A DNA stretch of 64,000 bases from JAPOUP01 sp965203255 (GTDB taxonomy: Bacteria > Pseudomonadota > Alphaproteobacteria > Rhodobacterales > Rhodobacteraceae), in contig OZ241882.1 in the NCBI GenBank assembly GCA_965203255.1, positions 1,426,001-1,490,000 on the forward strand, given 5' to 3'. Positions 9,238 to 18,110 of this stretch are shown piece after piece. Position numbers and translations under genes: made by a program. Every line of letters starts with the position of its first letter. Position 1 is the first letter of the stretch. The notes under the pieces are model-generated. The model made no database searches and was not told the DNA's origin. It saw only the letters and a program-made list of their open reading frames with translations.

Positions 9238-9679
9238 TCATGCGTTCATGACGCGACTTGATGGACATTCACCGGCGACAACTGCGCCTCGCACGCAGTG
9301 ATGAATGACGGTTTGTTGCCGGTGTTCTCCCTGCTCATCAACCACTTCAGCGCCAGAATTGACCTTGGCTGCGTCCATCCAGGGGACCGACAAATCGTGG
9401 CGGCGGTCCGGTTTGGTGATTCCACAGCAACGCTGATTGCAAGAACGAGCGGCTGCTCAGGCGGTCACACGAGTCGAAATCGGGACCTAAGTGCGCAGCT
9501 TTGCTTTGTAAGTGCATCCTAGACGCAGGCAAGAAGGCTCCGAGCAACGCGTCGGCATCTCGTTGAAGTCTAATCGCGCCCGGCAGGTTGGTTCTTGGGC
9601 AGTCAACCCGATCCCACGCTGACCTCATGGGAAGTTACTCCTGGACGAACAGGTCCAAAATTGATCCGGTCAATTGAGT
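9238..9679. other. Stretch without a supported gene
   Basis: This gap lies between the nuclease pseudogene and the 3' end of tupA. Only short open frames without family patterns are present, and I see no clear terminator. Confidence 0.45.
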
Positions 9680-10483
9680 TCAACGCATCGCATTGAATTT
9701 GAACAGACGCTCGCCATTGATCCTGTAACCGTTGATCAGCGCTTCTGCCTTAGCAGATGTCATCCACTCTTCCAGAGCGGCAACCAGCTCAGCTTTCACA
9801 TGCTTATGCTTAGCAGGATTGACAGGCAGAAAGGCGTATTGATTGAACAGTATCGGATCTCCTGCGAACAACAGGGTCTGATCTGCCTTGTTCCTGAAGT
9901 TCAACCAACTGGCACGATCGGCCAGAATATAGGCCCCCATCCCGGAGGCCGAATTCAGGGCCGCACCCATTCCGGCGCCGACTGACCTGTACCAACTGCC
10001 GAATTCCATGGGATCAAGCTCCGCCACAGCCCAAATCCCGAGCTCCTTCGCATGTGTTCCGCTATCGTCGCCGCGGCTGACGAAGAGGGCGTCCGCTGCC
10101 GCTATGGCCGTCATTGCCTCCACTGCGGTGATTGCGTCGCTCACCCCTGCAGGATCGTTTGACGGGCCTGCGATAATGAAATCATTGTACATGATCTCGC
10201 GTCGACGAAGGCCATGTCCAGACGCCACAAACCCCTCTTCAGCGGCCTTCGAATGCACAAGTATCGCGTCAACATCACCAGCCTCACCCAACCGGATCGC
10301 CTGGCCAGTGCCCACAACCAGAAGTTGAACTTCCAGCCCTAGGTCCTTTTCGATCTCGGGCAAGAGCACGTCGGCAAGACCGGAATTGTGGAAGGATGTG
10401 GTTACGGCCATTCGCATTCGATCAGCAAAGGATTCATGCGCCACCAACATTAATGTAAGCAAAACCAAACCGATACGCATCAT
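9680..10483 (-). CDS. tupA: Tungstate ABC transporter substrate-binding protein
   Basis: A 267-residue periplasmic oxyanion-binding protein. Residues 1-20 form a Sec signal peptide ending in ESFA. The mature part has the TupA hallmarks: TTSFHNSGLADVLLP near residue 28, GTGQAIRLGEAGDVDAILVH near 58, YNDFIIAGPSNDPAG near 100 and SRGDDSGTHAKELGIW near 135. These serine/threonine/arginine segments bind WO4(2-) (or MoO4(2-)) in the family. It is the last gene of tupBCA, and its start overlaps the stop of the ATPase gene by 4 bases. Assignment to tungstate rather than molybdate rests on family resemblance. Confidence 0.92.
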   Translation of the reverse strand: MMRIGLVLLTLMLVAHESFADRMRMAVTTSFHNSGLADVLLPEIEKDLGLEVQLLVVGTGQAIRLGEAGDVDAILVHSKAAEEGFVASGHGLRRREIMYNDFIIAGPSNDPAGVSDAITAVEAMTAIAAADALFVSRGDDSGTHAKELGIWAVAELDPMEFGSWYRSVGAGMGAALNSASGMGAYILADRASWLNFRNKADQTLLFAGDPILFNQYAFLPVNPAKHKHVKAELVAALEEWMTSAKAEALINGYRINGERLFKFNAMR

Positions 10484-11196
10484 TCGACTATGTCTCCTCT
10501 CAGGAACGCGGCACCTTCCGGTGTGGATGGAGTATCGAAGAATTCCTGGACATCACCATGCTCGTGAACCCGACCTCGTAAGAGAAAGACAACATCTCGA
10601 CCCAATCGTTGCGCCTGTCCCAAATTGTGTGTGGTCATGACGAGGCGGGTTCCGTCCGCGCTTACCTGCTTAAGCACGTCTTCAATTTCACGCGTCGCCC
10701 GTCCATCGAGCGCCGCGCAGGGCTCGTCCAAAAACAGAACCTCTGGCTGCAGGACCAGAGCTCGCGCCAGTGCCAGTTTCTGCTTTTCGCCACCGGAAAG
10801 ACCAAGCGCCTGCCGTCCCAGAGTATCTGCGAGCCCCGTGCGTACGGCAATCTCCTCCGCCGCAGAACGTGCGGCCCCACGAGAATTTCCTCGCAGACGC
10901 AGCGGGTAGGCCAGATTGTCGATCACCGTTCGACGCATGATGATCGGCGTCTGAAACACAAAGGCCTGACGGGCATGCGCTTCTTCGGTGGGGCAGGCCC
11001 AAGTGATGCGGCCGCCACCCAACCTTCCGATACCATGCATCAGCCGCAAAAGGCTCGTCTTGCCCGCACCGTTCGGCCCAATGATGACAGTCGTGCCCTG
11101 CCCATTCAATTCGAGGTTGATGGGTCCAACGAGCACACGGCCCGAGCGGCGCAATTCGGCCCTTTCAAGCCGGAGCGGGAAGAGCTGACTCACCAC
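10480..11196 (-). CDS. tupC: Tungstate ABC transporter ATP-binding protein
   Basis: A 238-residue ABC ATPase of the importer type. Walker A is GPNGAGKTSLL near residue 39, the Q-loop is FVFQTPIIM near 75, the signature is LSGGEKQKLALARAL near 130, Walker B is VLFLDEPCAALDG and the H-loop is MTTHNLGQA. It provides the energy for uptake through the permease encoded just upstream. It overlaps the permease gene by 7 bases and the binding-protein gene by 4. There is no C-terminal TOBE-like regulatory domain, which is normal for TupC and distinguishes it from ModC. Confidence 0.92.
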   Translation of the reverse strand: MVSQLFPLRLERAELRRSGRVLVGPINLELNGQGTTVIIGPNGAGKTSLLRLMHGIGRLGGGRITWACPTEEAHARQAFVFQTPIIMRRTVIDNLAYPLRLRGNSRGAARSAAEEIAVRTGLADTLGRQALGLSGGEKQKLALARALVLQPEVLFLDEPCAALDGRATREIEDVLKQVSADGTRLVMTTHNLGQAQRLGRDVVFLLRGRVHEHGDVQEFFDTPSTPEGAAFLRGDIVE

Positions 11197-11894
11197 CGGC
11201 TTTCGCGCTCGGTCTGGGCCAGCACATGGGTAGCGATGTTGATCGTCACGGCCAAGGCGATGAGTACGAATCCCAAACCGAGCGCCAGACCGAAGTCACC
11301 TCGACCAGTCTCAAGCGCAATTGCCGTGGTGAGTACCCTTGTTGCGTGATCGATGTTTCCTCCGACAATCATAATTGCCCCGACTTCGCCAATTCCCCTG
11401 CCGAAGCCGGCCAGAGAGGCGGTTAACAGCGGTCGGCGTCCATCCCAGATCAATGTCCAGATCTTTTGCGACCTTGTCGCACCCAGCGAAATCATCAAGT
11501 CGTGATACTCACTCCAGATTTCCCTGATCGTTTGATGCGAAATCGAGGCGATGAGCGGGACCATGATGATGGTTTGTGCGATGATCATTGCTGTCGGCGA
11601 GAAGAGCAACCCCAGAACCCCAAGTGGACCAGAACGCGACAGAAGGACATAGACGATCAATCCAACGACGACAGGAGGCAATCCCATCAGCGCGTTAAGA
11701 ACCGCGACAACCAAACGCCTGAAACGGAAGCGCCGGATCGCCAGGAAGGTTCCGAGCGGCATCGCAATAGCGCAAGCGATGACAAGTGCCGTTAAGGTCA
11801 CATGCAGTGAGCGGAGCGTTATTTCGACGAGGTCAGAATCGAGTGTCACCAGAAGCCATAGCGCGGTGCCCAATCCATCTCCCAGTTCCTGCAT
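11190..11894 (-). CDS. tupB: Tungstate ABC transporter permease
   Basis: A 234-residue inner-membrane permease with about five to six hydrophobic helices (for example VTLTALVIACAIAMPLG and ALMGLPPVVVGLIVYVLLSR). The cytoplasmic coupling loop is EYHDLMISLGATRSQKIWTL near residues 130-150, the EAA motif contacted by the ATPase, and it is followed by GFGRGIGEVGAIMIVGGN, typical of TupB. It is the first gene of the tupBCA operon on the minus strand. No regulator gene is recognised immediately upstream. Confidence 0.92.
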   Translation of the reverse strand: MQELGDGLGTALWLLVTLDSDLVEITLRSLHVTLTALVIACAIAMPLGTFLAIRRFRFRRLVVAVLNALMGLPPVVVGLIVYVLLSRSGPLGVLGLLFSPTAMIIAQTIIMVPLIASISHQTIREIWSEYHDLMISLGATRSQKIWTLIWDGRRPLLTASLAGFGRGIGEVGAIMIVGGNIDHATRVLTTAIALETGRGDFGLALGLGFVLIALAVTINIATHVLAQTERESRW

Positions 11895-12342
11895 TCTAGC
11901 CTCCTTTCAACCGGCTATGATTCCTTCTCTGACGACAACCTCCTGCCTGGAATGCAGCGTCGGACGCGTTTCTCCGCATAGGCGAAACTTTCGTTCCGAA
12001 GCAAACCATCCATCGCCAGTTCGTGGCACCTGCATCCGGTATCCACGCTGAATTCAGGCGCAACGGCGGCGAATTCGAAATCTGTGGTGACCATTCTGAC
12101 GGTGCGAGGCACCTGCAAAGGAGAGATTCGGTAGAGAACGGTCTGTTCGGTCGGCCTGCCCGCCGAGGCTTCCAAGGCGGGTAGCCGTTCGGTTAGGGGT
12201 TTGAACCCCAGTGCATCCGAACCGACGATAACACATTGGCGCATCCCGTTGCAGTCGGAACGCAGTCCGATGATCTGATCGTCGTCCGGAGCGTATCTGG
12301 GCCGACTGTCCGGGCAATCAAGGCAGTGAGCGCGACTCTTGT
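11895..12342. other. Upstream region of tupB with an unassigned minus-strand frame
   Basis: A minus-strand frame ending at 11915 stays open to about 12358 and looks partly protein-like (CVIVGSDALGFKPLTERLPA). I could not match it to a family or find a convincing start with a ribosome site. It may be a decayed gene or chance. A tungstate-responsive promoter for tupBCA should lie in the last ~100 bases, but no motif is recognisable. Confidence 0.35.
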
Positions 12343-12412
12343 TGAAGTGGACCCCCATTTTCGTATGAAGTGCAACGTTTTATGTAGCCCCACTTCCATT
12401 CCGAAGTGCAAC
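12343..12412 (-). repeat. Orphan IS21-like terminal repeats (two units)
   Basis: Two units ending in gaagtgcaac lie in tandem at about 12351-12375 and 12388-12412. The second, read on the minus strand, is gttgcacttcgga followed by tggaagtgggg. The same sequence recurs on the plus strand at 40293 and 47431. Multiple spaced terminal repeats are typical of IS21-family ends; no istA or istB is nearby. Confidence 0.5.
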
Positions 12413-12631
12413 GGCGGCAAAACCGGTGTCGCAAATGAGAGACCTCCACGCCAAAGGGCTACCTCAATGTAACTTGTGATTGAGAGATGCCAGATTTATC
12501 CACTGAGAAAAAGCTTGCTCCATAGTCGCACCGGGAAGATTCCCGACATCGCGATTCTGGCTGGGGGTGGGGTTCCTTTTGTTGGCCACACTTAAGGCCC
12601 AAGGCATACTCGGCCAATGCAGGTGCTATAC

Positions 12632-12919
12632 TCATTGGACTGAATTGACCTGAGTAGGTTTGGCAGCATTTTTTTCGAGCAACGCTGCTTCGCCTATCTC
12701 ATACCGCTCAATGAGTTCTGACAGTATCTCATCGGTCAGTTTCCTCCATTGGTCGAACAGGTCGTCGAATTCCTGATCGATGATATCCTCAACGTCCTTG
12801 GTGGATTTGATGTTTAAGGTGGTGTATCTCTGGCCTTTGTAACGGTAGGTCTCGACACCATAATTTTTGCAAACCGTGCGGTAAAGGCGGGATGACCCAT
12901 AGTCAGCAGTTCCCGCTAG
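12632..12919 (-). pseudogene. C-terminal fragment of an unrecognised protein
   Basis: About 95 codons read as a natural protein with mixed composition: LYRTVCKNYGVETYRYKGQ, then EDIIDQEFDDLFDQWRKLTD and ELIERYEIGEAALLEKNAAK. The frame continues upstream only into the GC-rich transposon-like DNA (proline/arginine-rich), so the N-terminal part is missing. Base composition is lower in GC than the adjoining element. I do not recognise the family. An insertion of the neighbouring transposase element into this gene is the simplest explanation. Confidence 0.45.
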
Positions 12920-12989
12920 CCGGTTCGCTGGCCCGCTGATGGCCGGTTTGGTGGCGCCGTTCGGGCCGGGCGCTCCGTGTGCGCATGGC

Positions 12990-14400
12990 TGATGGCCGGG
13001 CGGCTGTCCGGTCTGAAAAAGTTTCGGCGAAGGGCGGGATCGGGGTGGTTCGGGCGTGGTCGGGGCGGCCACCGACCGGCGCGGATCAGGCCAACGCATT
13101 CCTCCCTGCCGAGCTGCCCGGCGATGGCCCGGCAGGGTGTCCTCCAGTCCGGGAACGCGAATGTCCTGCCCGGTTCCCGCAGCCTGTTCCAGAGGCAGGG
13201 GCTGCGTCCCTGCCGCCGCCGCGCCCTGCCGAACAGCGGGCAGCAGTGCCGCTGCGCCCGGGCGGTCAGGAACGCGGGCATGGCGAGCGTCGCGAGGACG
13301 TCCGCCAGATGGCTGTGGCCATGGCCGAAACCGTTCCCGGACCTATATGGATCCCTCGCCTCGGTGTCCGGGACGTCCCGTTCCCGGTGGCCCACCTGCG
13401 GCGGCCGCACCGCATGACGGACATCACCGTGTCCCGTCCGGGCGGGAGGTCGGTGACCCACGGGAACCTCTGCATGCCTCCTTTCGCGTCGGTCTCCCCG
13501 CATCCGGGCATGCTGGCTTTCAGGTGGAGGTTCGCGTCGGTGGGCGGCAGGCCGTGGTCCCACCCGGACCGCTGGAAGGCGCCGGCCTTCCTGTCGCGCC
13601 TCTCCCATGTCTGTCCGGGTTCGCTGGCCCCGGACCAGCCGACAGCGGTCCGTGGTCGCCGGGCCTCCCCCCGGGCATGAAGGGAGGATCCCTTTCCTCG
13701 ATGGCCTGCTGCGCGGCCCGTTGGACGCCAGCCCGTCCCCGGCGACGGTCGCCTTCATGTGCGGGCGCTCCCGGCGGAGGTCCCCGACGGGCCGTCCCGC
13801 CGCGTTCCGCCCGCAGCCGTTCCTCCCCGGGCCGTCCTCCCTGCGGATCGGTTCCGGCGCCAGCGGCAGCGCCTCCCCGATGTCGGGATGGACGACCGGG
13901 GCCCCAAGGGCCTGGTGATGGTATGTCCCCGTCCCGTCGCGGTGCTCCCTGCCGCAGCGGCTGCGGCAGTCGGCACTGTGGGAGGAATGGTACCCGGTGC
14001 CGTCGACGGAGACCAGCGGATGGCCGCCGGACACCGTCCACCCCTCCAGCACCTTTCCGCGCCGCAGCGCCGCGTGGATGCCCGCGAGGCGGCGGCGGAG
14101 GTCCCGGGGGCCGGCCCCGTCCAGCCGCTGGCGCATCCAGGTGTCCGACGGCGCCCGCCCCACGCCGAAGAGCGGGCGGAGGTTCCGCGCCATCACTGGA
14201 TCACCGCCGCCGCGGACCTGCCGGCCGGACTGCAGCGGTGACGGTGTCCTGGACGCGAACACCGCGGGGCCCGGCATCAGGCAGCCGGAAAGGCTGATGC
14301 CACGCGTGCCGACCGGGTCGGCGATGCGGTGGAGGCATGCGCGGACCGCCCGCAGCATGCCGGGCATCGACAGATGCTTTCGCAGGGAATCCCTGGACAT
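12990..14400 (-). pseudogene. DDE transposase (ISNCY-like), frameshifted
   Basis: From the ATG at 14400 the frame reads MPGMLRAVRACLHRIADP, ISLSGCLMPGPAVF, then SVDGTGYHSSHSADCRSRCG and GTYHHQALGAPVVHPD and MKATVAGDGLASNGP. This is the pattern of a common ~400-residue transposase of unclassified (ISNCY-like) elements. The following segments (QQAIEERDPPFMPGGRPGDH, then QRFPWVTDLPPGRDTVMSVM) lie in other frames over roughly 13800-13350. The reading then returns to the first frame as FGHGHSHLADVLATLAMPAF. At least two compensating frameshifts make it inactive. No clear terminal inverted repeats were found. Confidence 0.65.
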
Positions 14401-14512
14401 TTTCCTGCTCGGCTTTTGCCTGTTCTGCAGCGGAATGGCCGATCCGGCGTGAAAAGTCCACGAAAAAAATTCGCGACGCCCGCGCAACAGACTGATAATG
14501 AAAGAAAAGAAT

Positions 14513-15287
14513 TCCTGACGGGAATTGCTGGAATTCCGGTCTGCGTGGGGTGGTTCCGCTCAATCCGTTCCAGCATCTGCCGGATCGTTTCGGCATTGAT
14601 CCTCTCGTCTTCGACGGAAGTCAACTGCAGGGTTTCGGGATCAGGCGTCCCCTGAATGTTGAGCCGGTCGCGGCCGGATGTGGTCTTCGCGGGCGCCATT
14701 TGATCTTTTGGGAACCAGCCATGAGCGGGACGGCCTTGATACTCGGGATGCACAGCGTCGGAGAACATGACCATCTCATCCGGTGGCAGGAGTTCATCAA
14801 CGCCTCGTACCTGTCAATAGACACCTGCTGCTCATTCCCATCGGCCTGCGTTGAGAGCGTGATGGGCTTCTTGTACCCGAACCCCAGGCGCCGCGTTGGC
14901 GTTGCGGCTCCCGAACTGCTGTAGGTCTGGCAGTACTCGGTCAGGATGTGGGCGCAGAGTTCATCGGCATTGCAGGCCGGATGCTCGGTGAAGCGCCACT
15001 TTGAGCGCCTCTTCCTAAGCGAAAGACAAATGCCCCTCGCGCTGGCTGTAATCCTTCAGACCGAAGAAAGCGAGCCCTTCAGCGGAATGGGCGAATCGCC
15101 ATTCCGTCAGAACGGTTGGGCCAATACCCAATTTACGACAGACAGTGTCGGGATCTTCGCCTGAATCCAAAGGAATGAAGGCTCACGCACGCTTCCAGAC
15201 CAAGGCCTCAACCTTGCGACGACGGCAGATAGCTTCAAGCGCGGCGCACCCGTCATCCGTCAGCGAAATGTCTGCAAAGTTTGACAT
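14513..15287 (-). pseudogene. IS630-family transposase, truncated and frameshifted
   Basis: From the ATG at 15287 the strand reads ADISLTDDGCAALEAICRRR, then GLAFFGLKDYSQREGHLSF, YEALMNSCHRM, and in another frame MVMFSDAVHPEYQGRPAHGW, TTSGRDRLNIQG and NAETIRQMLERIERNHPTQT. These are the ordered helix-turn-helix and DDE segments of IS630-type transposases (usual length ~340). There are stops and shifts near 15180, 15010 and 14770. The C-terminal third with the last catalytic acid is absent, cut off near 14513 next to the other transposase remnant. Confidence 0.8.
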
Positions 15288-15404
15288 GGGCCGAGTCAGG
15301 CAGGCTGAAACGCATCTGGCCATGAGACAGCTTGAATCGCGCAAGCGGAAAAATTTCAGGTCAATTCAAGTCCGATGGGTATAAACTTGAGAGTCAACCA
15401 GCCG

Positions 15405-16031
15405 CTAAGTGTCAGTTACGAGCACACCACTCAGCACCACATTTGAAATTTCGGAAGCGATATGTTCCGCACTTAAGGTGTTCGTGTCATCAAGCTCTAA
15501 AAAGAACCGAACCTGCTTGCCCATGACAGCATAGTATTCCGTCATCGCCCAAATGTGGAAAAGCAGCAGAACCGGGTCGACAGGGCGGACAAGCCCCTGG
15601 GCGACCCAGCTTTCGATCAATGAAGCCGAGCGCCGAACATCCTCGCGCGACGTCAGCCAATGATCCTGCAACATGCCAGCGTCGCGCATGACCTCGTTTG
15701 TGAACAGCTTCACCTTGCTGGGATGGTCAAGCGAAAATCGCACCTTACGCAGGATATAGTCCCTAAGGACGGTTTCGGGGTCGCGGCTGGTGGCACTCAA
15801 GTCGAAGATTTCAACCCAGATCCCGATAATCTGTTCAATGACGTCCTGATATAATTCTTCCTTACCGCTGATATAATAGTGAAGCTTGGTTTTGGTCAAT
15901 CCTGCCCGGTCGGCGATGGCCTGCGTGGTCGTGCCACGCAAACCATGTTCAGCGAATTCCACAATGGCGGCCTCGCGGATTTTCTCGTGTAGCGCCTCAC
16001 GCTTCTGGACAATGTCAGCGCGCGAATTCAT
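15405..16031 (-). CDS. TetR-family regulator (RutR-like C-terminal domain)
   Basis: A 208-residue DNA-binding regulator. Residues 10-60 are the TetR helix-turn-helix (AAIVEFAEHGLRGTTTQAIA, then LTKTKLHYYISGKEELYQDV). The C-terminal domain has the RutR/YcdC pattern (SKVKLFTNEVMRDAG, LLFHIWAMTEYYAVMGKQVR). RutR controls pyrimidine catabolism in E. coli by binding uracil. It is the last gene of a ten-gene minus-strand operon and overlaps the RidA gene by 4 bases, so it probably controls that operon and responds to a pathway metabolite. The ATG at 16031 is preferred over a GTG six codons upstream because it forms the ATGA overlap. Confidence 0.88.
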   Translation of the reverse strand: MNSRADIVQKREALHEKIREAAIVEFAEHGLRGTTTQAIADRAGLTKTKLHYYISGKEELYQDVIEQIIGIWVEIFDLSATSRDPETVLRDYILRKVRFSLDHPSKVKLFTNEVMRDAGMLQDHWLTSREDVRRSASLIESWVAQGLVRPVDPVLLLFHIWAMTEYYAVMGKQVRFFLELDDTNTLSAEHIASEISNVVLSGVLVTDT

Positions 16032-16480
16032 CGTCTGACCGGGCACCACGCTGTTGCCTCCACCTCGACTAGGATGTCGTCCGAAGGCATCATTGCCGAA
16101 ACCTCAACCACAGTCGACACAGGCGGTTCGTCCGCAAAGAACATTTTCCTTACCTTATTGTAGCGTGGAAAATCCGAGAGCCTGCGAAAATACTGCACAA
16201 GTTTGAAGACATCTTCCATTCCACCACCTGCCTCTTCCATCGCCATTCTGATTCGGTCAAATATAAACCATGTCTGTGACAGAATCGGCCCGTCTTTGGC
16301 ATCGACCGAGAATTCACCAGTCTGCCCAATAGCCGGTCCAACGCCTTTTGGCAAGTCACTGAAGCCGCCGACAATCAGGCCCGTGGCTGGGTCGGCCGCA
16401 ACGACACCGGACAGGAATACGAAGTCTCCGCGCCTTTTCCATGCGGAGTAGCGGGCAAGTGGGGTCGCCGTCATTGTCAC
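16028..16480 (-). CDS. RidA/YjgF/RutC-family protein
   Basis: A 150-residue protein of the trimeric RidA fold, which hydrolyses reactive enamine/imine intermediates or related carbamates. Motifs are VFLSGVVAADPATGLIVGG near residue 21, QTWFIFDRIRMAMEEAGGG near 68 and DILVEVEATAWCP at the end. The usual catalytic arginine region (PPVSTVVEVSAM in place of PARxxVEVxxL) lacks the classic arginine, so it belongs to a divergent, non-RidA subgroup. It overlaps the flavodoxin-like gene upstream and the regulator downstream by 4 bases each. In an operon with a deaminase-like enzyme, removal of an unstable amino intermediate is a sensible role. Confidence 0.85.
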   Translation of the reverse strand: MTMTATPLARYSAWKRRGDFVFLSGVVAADPATGLIVGGFSDLPKGVGPAIGQTGEFSVDAKDGPILSQTWFIFDRIRMAMEEAGGGMEDVFKLVQYFRRLSDFPRYNKVRKMFFADEPPVSTVVEVSAMMPSDDILVEVEATAWCPVRR

Positions 16481-17076
16481 ACCGGAATTCGCTGAAGAGT
16501 CCTCTCAACACAGGCCAGAAAGCCGACCCGGTTTCTTTCGCTTGTATTGTTCATATCATACAGTTGGCGCCATATCACCCTGCATTTGGGAGAAAGCAGC
16601 GGACGCAAACCCCTGGTCCATAGGTTGCGTCCGGGATCACGTATAATGCGTAGCCACCACCAGGGCGAACCGGATGTGGTGATCCCGACAAAGAGCCGAA
16701 TGTTCCCCAGTTTCCCCTTCGGACGTCTCAGCCGGGCATCCGCAACTTCAAACGCGACACCGGGAAGCCATACCCTCTCGAGCCAGCCCTTTAGCATTGC
16801 GGGTGGGCCATAAAACCACGTGGGGTATATCACCACAAGCCCTTCAGACCATATCAGATCCTCAATGTGTCCCGGATTCCTGTCGATGATGGTCCGGGTC
16901 CTTAGGAGATAGTCATCCCATTCCCGCTGGTTCAGAACAGGATCGAACCCCTCCCGGTACAGATCGTGAACCCTCAGTTCGTGGCCTGCCGCACGCAACG
17001 TGCGGCAGGCCGTTTCAAAGAGGGCGGCACCAAAACTCTCACTGCTCGGGTGGCAGAATACCACAAGCAGTCTCAT
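16477..17076 (-). CDS. Flavodoxin-fold NAD(P)H:quinone oxidoreductase
   Basis: A 199-residue protein of the NQO1/MdaB-like flavodoxin fold family. The N-terminus MRLLVVFCHPSSESF is the FMN/FAD phosphate loop. RVHDLYREGFDPVL near residue 38 and VVIYPTWFYGPPAMLKGWLE near 82 are family hallmarks. It reduces quinones or other acceptors with two electrons from NAD(P)H in the cytoplasm. It lies 12 bases downstream of the binding-protein gene and overlaps the RidA gene. In this operon it could reduce an electrophilic intermediate or recycle flavin for the FAD oxidase. Confidence 0.85.
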   Translation of the reverse strand: MRLLVVFCHPSSESFGAALFETACRTLRAAGHELRVHDLYREGFDPVLNQREWDDYLLRTRTIIDRNPGHIEDLIWSEGLVVIYPTWFYGPPAMLKGWLERVWLPGVAFEVADARLRRPKGKLGNIRLFVGITTSGSPWWWLRIIRDPGRNLWTRGLRPLLSPKCRVIWRQLYDMNNTSERNRVGFLACVERTLQRIPV

Positions 17077-17088
17077 GACGTCCCAATC

Positions 17089-18078
17089 CTAGGGCTTGAG
17101 GTCCATTCCGATCCTTCTGTTCACGAAACGGTCGGTGGCAACCTTCGCGACGTCAACCGACCCAGCCTCGATAATGCCAGTCTCGACAGCCAGATCGTGA
17201 AACGCCTTGACCCGATCAAGATCAATCGCTCCGATTCCGACTTCGAGCTGGTAACCACTGTCGATGATTCCCAATGCCTTCATCTGCTCAACCTCGGCGG
17301 CGAGCTTTTCCGGTGTCTGGTCGGGATTGGCGGCCATGATTGCGGCATTGCCCGCGGAACTGTCCCCATAGAGGTAGTTGTACCAACCGATGGTCGACGC
17401 ATCAATGAAGCGCTGGACGAGATCGGGATTGCTTTCCACCATCTCGACCCTCGCTTCGACTGTGGTCGAATAGGTGTTCCAGCCATAGTCCGCGAGTACA
17501 TAGGTATCGACCTCTGCCCCTGCATTCGCAGCGTAGATCGGTTCGGCAATCGCATAGCCCTGCTGAACCATCTTCTCATCATTAAGGAATTCCGCGAGAT
17601 TGTAACCGTAAGGCCTCAGGCTCTCATCCCGAAAGCTGTGCTCGGCCGTCATCCACTGCCAGAAGCTGAACTGTCCGTCTTTCGAGATCAGGATCTTGGG
17701 CGCGTTCACCAGATCTTCCCAGCCGCCATACTGGCCTTTGTGGGCGATCAGCACTTGCGGATCCTTCTCGAAATAGGACGCCACAACAATCGTTGGGATG
17801 CCGTTACGGACGTTATCGATCGACAGCAGCAGGTTGCCTGTCATCAGGAAGTCGATCTTGCCCGCCGCCAGTAGTGGGCGGTTGTTCATCTGCGGCCCGC
17901 CCATCTGAATCTCCACGTCGAGCCCGTGACTTTCGTAGGTCCCGTCGGCCAACGCCTGGTAGAAACCGCCATGGCCGCCTTGGGCTAGCCAGTTGGTAGC
18001 GAATACGAGTCTGTCAGCGGCCGAGGCGACACTCGCGATCAGTATTGCCGACATCGCGGCAAGGATTTTTTTGGTCAT
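17089..18078 (-). CDS. ABC transporter substrate-binding protein (NMT1/THI5-like)
   Basis: A 329-residue periplasmic protein. Residues 1-20 are a signal peptide ending in ASA. The mature N-terminus (LVFATNWLAQGGHGGFYQAL, GTYESHGLDVEIQMGGPQMN) is the NMT1/THI5-like SsuA/TauA/ThiY pattern. Members bind aliphatic sulfonates, taurine, pyrimidine thiamine precursors, hydantoins and similar small compounds. Here the binding protein follows the FAD oxidase by 32 bases. With the permease and ATPase encoded upstream in the same operon it completes an importer. The ligand cannot be read from sequence. Confidence 0.9.
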   Translation of the reverse strand: MTKKILAAMSAILIASVASAADRLVFATNWLAQGGHGGFYQALADGTYESHGLDVEIQMGGPQMNNRPLLAAGKIDFLMTGNLLLSIDNVRNGIPTIVVASYFEKDPQVLIAHKGQYGGWEDLVNAPKILISKDGQFSFWQWMTAEHSFRDESLRPYGYNLAEFLNDEKMVQQGYAIAEPIYAANAGAEVDTYVLADYGWNTYSTTVEARVEMVESNPDLVQRFIDASTIGWYNYLYGDSSAGNAAIMAANPDQTPEKLAAEVEQMKALGIIDSGYQLEVGIGAIDLDRVKAFHDLAVETGIIEAGSVDVAKVATDRFVNRRIGMDLKP

Positions 18079-18110
18079 GGATCTCTTGTCCTTCTGTCTT
18101 GCGGTTCAAG

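Noticed and set aside
11915..12358. Possible gene just upstream of tupB, such as a tungstate-responsive regulator
   Set aside because: It lacks a DNA-binding motif, a convincing start and any family pattern; kept only as an unassigned stretch.
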